A model generated the notes under the pieces. The model ran no database searches, was not told where the DNA came from, and worked only from the letters and a program-made list of their open reading frames with translations. A stretch of 64,000 bases of DNA, taken from contig CAVXNC010000001.1 in assembly GCA_963762865.1 (NCBI GenBank), positions 62,001-126,000 of the forward strand, given 5' to 3'. The position numbers were made by a program, and so were the translations under genes. This document shows, in pieces, positions 59,286 to 64,000 of the stretch; the first letter of the stretch is position 1, and every line of letters begins with the position of its first letter. Source of the stretch: DATHAP01 sp963762865 (GTDB lineage Bacteria; Actinomycetota; Actinomycetes; JACCUZ01).

Positions 59286-60137
59286 TCAGGTCCCCGGGGT
59301 GGGGCGGCGGGCGGCGAGCACGGAGTCGTAGACCTCGCGTCGGCTGACGCCGTGCGCGGCCGCGACGGCTCCGGTGGCCTCCTTGAGACGTACGCCGCTG
59401 CTGACCAGTGCCTCGACCTCACCCACCAGGTCGGCCGGTGTGCTCACGGCCGCCACGACCGCACCGGCCACGACGACCGTGATCTCGCCGCGTACGCCGT
59501 CGGCCGACCACGCGGCCAGCTCGCCGAGCCCTGCGCGGCGTACCTCCTCGTAGGTCTTGGTGAGCTCGCGGCAGACGGCGGCCGGCCGCTCCGCGCCGAA
59601 GGCCTCGGCCATCGCCGACAGGGCAGCGGCCAGCCGGTGCGGGGCCTCGAAGAAGACCAGCGTGCGCGGCTCGGCGGCCAGGTCGGCCAGCCGGCGGGCC
59701 CGCTCCCCCGGCTTGCGCGGGAGGAAGCCCTCGAAGCAGAAGCGGTCGACCGGCAGCCCGGAGACGGCGAGGGCGGCGAGCACCGCCGACGGCCCGGGCA
59801 CGGACGTCACCAGCACACCCGCCGCGACGGCGGCCGCAACAAGCCGGTAGCCCGGGTCGCTCACCGACGGCATGCCGGCGTCGGTCACAACGAGGACGCG
59901 TGACCCGGCGAGCAGGGCATCGACCAGCTCGCCGGTGCGGCTCGACTCGTTGGCGTCGTAGTAGGAGACGACGCGGCCGGCCGGCTCGACGCCGAGCTCG
60001 CGGGTCAGCCGGCGCAGCCGCCTGGTGTCCTCGGCCGCCACGACGTCGGCCGTCGCCAGCTCCCGCGCCAGCCGCGGCGACGCGTCGGCCGGGTCGCCGA
60101 TCGGCGTCCCCGCGAGCACCAGCACACCGACCGCCAC
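59286..60137 (-). CDS. rsmI: 16S rRNA (cytidine-1402-2'-O)-methyltransferase
   Basis: 283-aa tetrapyrrole-methylase-fold enzyme. LAGTPIGDPADASPRL near 8, EDTRRLRRL near 36, VVTDAGMPSVSDPGY near 85, GPSAVLAALAVSGLP, and FEGFLPRKPGER. Start GTG 60137 with a weak CATGAT 6 nt upstream. Head to head with the mannosyltransferase gene; the two start codons are only about 33 bp apart, so their promoters overlap. Confidence 0.94.
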   Translation of the reverse strand: MAVGVLVLAGTPIGDPADASPRLARELATADVVAAEDTRRLRRLTRELGVEPAGRVVSYYDANESSRTGELVDALLAGSRVLVVTDAGMPSVSDPGYRLVAAAVAAGVLVTSVPGPSAVLAALAVSGLPVDRFCFEGFLPRKPGERARRLADLAAEPRTLVFFEAPHRLAAALSAMAEAFGAERPAAVCRELTKTYEEVRRAGLGELAAWSADGVRGEITVVVAGAVVAAVSTPADLVGEVEALVSSGVRLKEATGAVAAAHGVSRREVYDSVLAARRPTPGT

Positions 60138-60170
60138 CGGCCCATCATGTCTGTTCCGTACGCTGTCCCG

Positions 60171-61739
60171 GTGCTGATGCCGGCCCGCGACCGAGCACGG
60201 GTGCGCGAGCAGCTGGCGCCCCCGATGCCCAGCGACGGCCTCTGGGGCTGGGTCGGGCCGTTGCTGGTGACCCTGGTGGCCGGCGTCCTGCGCTTCTGGG
60301 ACCTGTCGCGTCCCAAGGCGTTCATGTTCGACGAGACCTACTACGCCAAGGACGCCTGGTCGCTGCTGCACTTCGGCGTCGAGCAGGACTACATCAAGGC
60401 GGCCGAGAAGGGCGACCCCGACCCGGCCAACGTGAAGATCCTGGCAGGGAACCTCGACAACCTCTGGACCGGCGACGCGTCCTACGTCGTGCACCCGCCG
60501 GGCGGCAAGTGGGTCATCGCCCTCGGCGAGCAGATGTTCGGCATGACGCCCTTCGGCTGGCGGTTCATGGTCGCGCTGACCGGGACCCTGGCCGTGCTGA
60601 TCGTGGCGCGCACCGGCCGCCGGCTCTTCCGATCCACGCTGCTCGGCTGCACTGCCGGCCTGCTGCTGACCCTCGACGGCATGGCCTTCGTGCACAGCCG
60701 CACCGCCCTGCTCGACCCGCTGGTGATGTTCTGGGCGCTGGTGGCCTTCGCGGCCCTCGTGCTGGACCGCGACCGCGCGCGAGAGCGGCTGGCCGACCAG
60801 CTGGCCGCCGCGCAGACCGGTCGATTCGGCCCGGGTCTCGGGCTGCGCCCGTTGCGACTTGTCGCCGGCCTGGCGCTCGGCATGGCGTGCGCCACCAAGT
60901 GGAGCGGGCTGTGGTTCGTCGTCGCCTTCGGCCTGATGACGGTGCTCTGGGACATGGGTGCGCGCCGCGCCGCCGGCGTCCGCCGGCCGTGGATCGGCGC
61001 GCTGGTGCGCGATGCCGGTCCGGCCTTCGCCTCGATCGTGCTGGTCGCCTTCGTCGTCTACCTGGCCAGCTGGACCGGCTGGTTCCTGGGTGGCGACGAC
61101 GCCTACTACCGCTACTGGGCACGGGACAACCCTGGGCCGCCGCTCGTGCCGGACGCGCTGTGGAGCCTCTGGCACTACCACCACGAGGCGTGGAACTTCC
61201 ACACCGGGCTGGAGACCTACCACCCCTACCGGTCCAACCCGTGGGGCTGGCTGGTGCTCGCCCGGCCGGTGTCCTACTTCTACGAGGGCCCGACCATGGG
61301 CCAGGACGGCTGCACCGTCGACCAGTGCTCGCAGGCGGTCACCGCCCTCGGCACGCCGGCGATCTGGTGGGCGTCGTGCCTCGCGCTGCCGGTGCTGCTC
61401 TACCTGTGGGCGGGGCGGCGCGACTGGCGGGCCGGGGCGATCCTGTGCGGCGTCGCGGCCGGCTACCTGCCGTGGTTCCTCTACCAGCACCGCACGATCT
61501 ACTCGTTCTACTCGGTGGCCTTCGTGCCCTACCTGTGCCTCGCGCTGGCCATGTGCCTCGGCCTGGTCCTGGGACGCCGGGACGCGTCACCGCTGCGCCG
61601 GCAGTGGGGCGCGGCCATCGCCGGGTGCTACCTGCTGCTCGTGGTCGCCAACTTCGCCTGGCTGCTGCCCGTCCTGTCGGCCGAAGTGATCCCCTACGCC
61701 GACTGGGCGCGCCGGATGTGGTGGCGGTCCTGGATCTGA
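60171..61739 (+). CDS. pmt: Protein O-mannosyltransferase (dolichyl/polyprenyl-phosphate-mannose dependent)
   Basis: 522-aa polytopic GT39 enzyme transferring mannose to Ser/Thr of proteins during Sec export. The first extracytoplasmic loop has FMFDETYYAKDAW with the catalytic acidic pair DE, later HPPGGKWVIALGE, and about ten helices. Start GTG 60171 chosen because TACGCT (60159-60164) lies exactly 6 nt upstream; ATG 60147 and ATG 60177 are alternatives. Adjacent to rsmI as in M. tuberculosis (Rv1002c/Rv1003). Potential clients here include the Ser/Thr-rich linker of the secreted hydrolase at 29.5 kb. Confidence 0.92.
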   Translation: MLMPARDRARVREQLAPPMPSDGLWGWVGPLLVTLVAGVLRFWDLSRPKAFMFDETYYAKDAWSLLHFGVEQDYIKAAEKGDPDPANVKILAGNLDNLWTGDASYVVHPPGGKWVIALGEQMFGMTPFGWRFMVALTGTLAVLIVARTGRRLFRSTLLGCTAGLLLTLDGMAFVHSRTALLDPLVMFWALVAFAALVLDRDRARERLADQLAAAQTGRFGPGLGLRPLRLVAGLALGMACATKWSGLWFVVAFGLMTVLWDMGARRAAGVRRPWIGALVRDAGPAFASIVLVAFVVYLASWTGWFLGGDDAYYRYWARDNPGPPLVPDALWSLWHYHHEAWNFHTGLETYHPYRSNPWGWLVLARPVSYFYEGPTMGQDGCTVDQCSQAVTALGTPAIWWASCLALPVLLYLWAGRRDWRAGAILCGVAAGYLPWFLYQHRTIYSFYSVAFVPYLCLALAMCLGLVLGRRDASPLRRQWGAAIAGCYLLLVVANFAWLLPVLSAEVIPYADWARRMWWRSWI

Positions 61740-61824
61740 GGCGGAGCTGCCGCACTGACTCAGGGCTCACCCGGGTCAACCGCCGGAATCGGGGCACGAC
61801 ACCTGCGGGCCTGGACGACGTCGG

Positions 61825-63402
61825 TCAGCTCAGGTCGCGGCGGCGCAGCGCCGCCAGGCCCGCGGCACCGAGCCCGCCGGCCACGAGCAGCAGCACGACG
61901 ACCGGGAGCACCTCGAAGGCCTCGGCGGGCATGGTGGGCAGGTGCTCGAGCGGCGACAGGCCGACGGCCCAGCCGGGCAGCTGCAGTGCCTCACCGAAGA
62001 GCATGACCACCGCGCAGTACGCGAGGGCCAGCCAGCCGGCCAGCACGAGCCGGGGCCGGATGGCGTAGCCGAGCCACGCGACGGCTGCCAGGACGAGCAC
62101 CGGTGCGACGTACGGCACGGTTGCGCCGAGCAGGCGACCGCCGGTCGACCAGTCGCCGGTCGAGAGCCCGAAGCCGACGGCGAGCCCCACGCCACCCGCG
62201 AGCACGACCGCCAGGGTCCCGGCGACGGTCACCGTGAGGTGGCTCAGGGCCCATCGGGTGCGGGTCACCGGGCCGGCGAGCAGCAGGTCGACCCGGCCGT
62301 CGCCCTCCTCCGACGCCGGCCGCCCGGCCGACGCGATCGCGAAGCCGGCCGCGAGCAGGGCGAGCATCACGACGAGGGTGGCGTAGAAGAGGTCGGTCGC
62401 GCCCGGGCCCGTCCCGCCGAAGAGGTCCTCGGCGAACTGCGAGTCGCCGACGATGTCGTCCGTGCTGTCGCCGATGGCGCCGTAGGACAGCCCGGTGGCC
62501 AGCAAGCCGACCGTCCAGCCGAGCACGGTCCCGCGCTGCAGCCGCCAGGCCAGGCCGAGTGTGCCGCGCAGGTCGCGGCCCGCCGTGGCAGGCCCGGGTC
62601 GGACGGCACGGATCCCGGCACCGTGGTCGCGCCGGTCGAGCAGCCGGACAGCTACGACACCGAGACCGCCGACAGCAGCCACCGACAGCAGCGCCGGCCA
62701 CCAGCGTTCACCCGAGAAGGCGTGCATCGACTGCCCCCACCCGATCGGCGAGAGCCACGACAGCCCACCCCCGGTGACGTCACCGACCGCCCGGAGGACG
62801 TACGACGCCGCGATGACCGCACCGGTGATGCCGTAGGCCGCCCGTGCCGAGCCGGCGAGCTGCACCGCGACCAGCGCGACCGCACCGAAGACCAGCCCGG
62901 CGAGCGCTGCGGCGAGGCCGAGGCTGACCGAGCCGGCGACGGCGAGGCCGTAGCCCACGAGGCTGGCGGCGACGAGCCCGCCGAGCAGGACGTTGGCGAC
63001 CAGCACGACGAGCGCCGCTGCGGCCGTCGGTGCGTGCCGCCCTACCGCGGTCGCCCGGACCAGCTCGTCGCGCCCGGTCTCCTCCTCGACGCGGGTGTGC
63101 CGGCCGACCAGGAACATGCTCATCAGGCCGGCGACGACCGCGCCGAAGGCCGACGCCTGCCAGGCGACCTGGCCGCCGAGGGTGTTGAGAGCCCGGGCGG
63201 GCCCGGCCAGTGCGACGAAGGCGGTGTTGTCGGCCATCGCCCGCGCGGCCTTGTCGAACTCCGCCTGCGTCGGGTAGAGCCCCTCGGTGCTGACCGCCTG
63301 CGACCAGTAGAGGACGACGACGCCGAGCACCCACCAGAGCAGCATCCAGCGGTCGCGGCGCAGGTCGAGACGCAGCAGGCGGCCGACGCCGGTGATGCTC
63401 AC
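61825..63402 (-). CDS. ABC exporter permease (two-lobed, about 12 helices)
   Basis: 525-aa ABC-2-like permease made of two similar halves, each about six helices, with a VVVLYWSQ helix near 25 and GRPASEEGDGRVDLLLAGPVTR in the middle and EEETGRDELVRATAVGRHAP near 108; the EEGDGR/EETGRDEL segments are the coupling-helix repeats of large actinobacterial exporters. GTG 63402 overlaps the ATPase stop (GTGA). Substrate unknown; similar pairs export polyether or lipophilic compounds. Convergent with pmt, 85 bp apart. Confidence 0.85.
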   Translation of the reverse strand: MSITGVGRLLRLDLRRDRWMLLWWVLGVVVLYWSQAVSTEGLYPTQAEFDKAARAMADNTAFVALAGPARALNTLGGQVAWQASAFGAVVAGLMSMFLVGRHTRVEEETGRDELVRATAVGRHAPTAAAALVVLVANVLLGGLVAASLVGYGLAVAGSVSLGLAAALAGLVFGAVALVAVQLAGSARAAYGITGAVIAASYVLRAVGDVTGGGLSWLSPIGWGQSMHAFSGERWWPALLSVAAVGGLGVVAVRLLDRRDHGAGIRAVRPGPATAGRDLRGTLGLAWRLQRGTVLGWTVGLLATGLSYGAIGDSTDDIVGDSQFAEDLFGGTGPGATDLFYATLVVMLALLAAGFAIASAGRPASEEGDGRVDLLLAGPVTRTRWALSHLTVTVAGTLAVVLAGGVGLAVGFGLSTGDWSTGGRLLGATVPYVAPVLVLAAVAWLGYAIRPRLVLAGWLALAYCAVVMLFGEALQLPGWAVGLSPLEHLPTMPAEAFEVLPVVVLLLVAGGLGAAGLAALRRRDLS

Positions 63403-64000
63403 GGCTGGCTTCCGTAGTGCCGGAGGAAGAGCTCCTCCAGGGTGGGCGGCTGGCTGGTCAAGGACCTGATGCCGTACGTCGCCAGGCGCTCTATCGCGGC
63501 GCCGAGGTGGACGGTGTCGACGTCGAAGCGGGCCCGCCGGAGATGGTCGCCCTCGACGACCAGGTCGTGCACGCCCTCGAGCGAGTCGAGCCCGTGCGGC
63601 GTCCGGACGAGCTCCGCCGAGACCGACGTGCGGGTGAGGTGGCGCAGGTCGGAGAGCGTGCCGGTCTCGACGGTGCGCCCGGACCGGATGATGCTCACCC
63701 GGTCGCAGAGCCGCTCCACCTCCGCGAGGATGTGGCTGGAGAGCAGCACCGTCCGACCGTCGTCGCGGAATTCGTCGATGCACTGCTGGAAGACCGACTC
63801 CATCAGCGGGTCGAGCCCCGAGGTGGGCTCGTCGAGGACGAGCAGCTCGACGTCGGCGGCGAGTGCGGCCACCAGGGCCACCTTCTGCCGGTTGCCCTTC
63901 GAGTAGGCGCGACCCTTCTTCGTCGGGTCGAGCTCGAAGCGCTCGAGCAGCTCGTCGCGCCGCTTGGGGTCGAGGCTGCCGCGAAGGTGCCCGAGCAGGT
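63399..64000 (-). CDS. ABC transporter ATPase (C-terminal 200 residues; 5' end outside window)
   Basis: Partial: the reading frame enters from beyond 64000. Visible are the ABC signature variant YSKGNRQKVALVAAL, Walker B LLVLDEPTSGLDP, the switch His in LLSSHILAEVERL, and a C-terminal domain ending PPTLEELFLRHYG typical of drug/polyether exporters. The Walker A motif lies outside. Translationally coupled to the permease by GTGA. Confidence 0.92.
   Translation of the reverse strand, partial: LLGHLRGSLDPKRRDELLERFELDPTKKGRAYSKGNRQKVALVAALAADVELLVLDEPTSGLDPLMESVFQQCIDEFRDDGRTVLLSSHILAEVERLCDRVSIIRSGRTVETGTLSDLRHLTRTSVSAELVRTPHGLDSLEGVHDLVVEGDHLRRARFDVDTVHLGAAIERLATYGIRSLTSQPPTLEELFLRHYGSQP

Overview
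The window is 64 kb of very GC-rich DNA, densely packed with genes, from an actinobacterium. The evidence is rpfB-rsmA-ispE synteny, many GTG starts, frequent GTGA start/stop overlaps, leaderless starts preceded by TANNNT at about -13 to -8, and an F420-type PPOX-fold protein. The gene order eno-ftsB-DUF501-ppx, mfd-mazG-SurA-like lipoprotein, glmU-prs-rplY-pth and metG-tatD-rpfB-rsmA-ispE, with rsmI/pmt, is the one known from Mycobacterium tuberculosis (roughly Rv1002-Rv1026). The repertoire would fit Nocardioidaceae or a related group, but the genus cannot be fixed from the sequence alone.

Layout. 0-10.9 kb: DDAH-like amidohydrolase, msrA, a tandem duplication of a YCII/DGPF gene, then a minus-strand cassette of an 11-fold DGGA repeat peptide, a JmjC/cupin oxygenase and a sucrase/ferredoxin-like protein downstream of a CBS-domain cystathionine beta-synthase; then an MBL hydrolase, SGNH hydrolase, thiolase and a PPOX protein. 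10.9-19 kb: Bax-inhibitor-like membrane protein, a tRNA with anticodon UAA, peptide deformylase, an ACT protein, a frameshifted cyclopropane-synthase-like gene, NDH-2, a family-5-type UDG, a dienelactone hydrolase and acetyltransferases. 19-29.3 kb: ppx/DUF501/ftsB/eno, a DUF885 peptidase-like gene, mazG, a SurA-like lipoprotein and mfd. 29.5-37.2 kb: an accessory exosortase/exopolysaccharide-type locus (secreted GH5-like protein, GT-C enzyme, processive GT2, EpsI-like protein, exosortase, substrate with a PEP-CTERM-like tail, orphan LuxR regulator). 37.2-42.1 kb: ppc, a small orphan gene and a TPR-LuxR regulator. 42.2-46.4 kb: pth, rplY, prs, glmU, tRNA-Gln. 46.6-50.8 kb: desaturase-TetR pair, VOC protein, SAM methyltransferase/MarR divergent pair, ComB-like protein. 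50.8-64 kb: ABC-F protein, ispE, rsmA, rpfB, tatD, metG, an aminotransferase, rsmI, protein O-mannosyltransferase and a two-gene ABC exporter cut by the window end.

The two most system-like regions are (i) the repeat peptide/JmjC oxygenase/[2Fe-2S]-like cassette at 2.69-5.08 kb, which has the layout of an oxygenase acting on a dedicated repetitive substrate, and (ii) the exosortase locus at 29.5-37.2 kb, which contains a sorting transpeptidase candidate and its probable substrate next to membrane glycosyltransferases. Several reading frames are broken by single-base insertions (13.72, 31.93, 31.96, 35.70, about 34.71 and 36.79 kb). All have the same sign, which points to sequencing insertions, though locus decay cannot be excluded.

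No insertion sequence, CRISPR array, rRNA gene or replication origin was seen. Most stretches between genes are under 250 bases.
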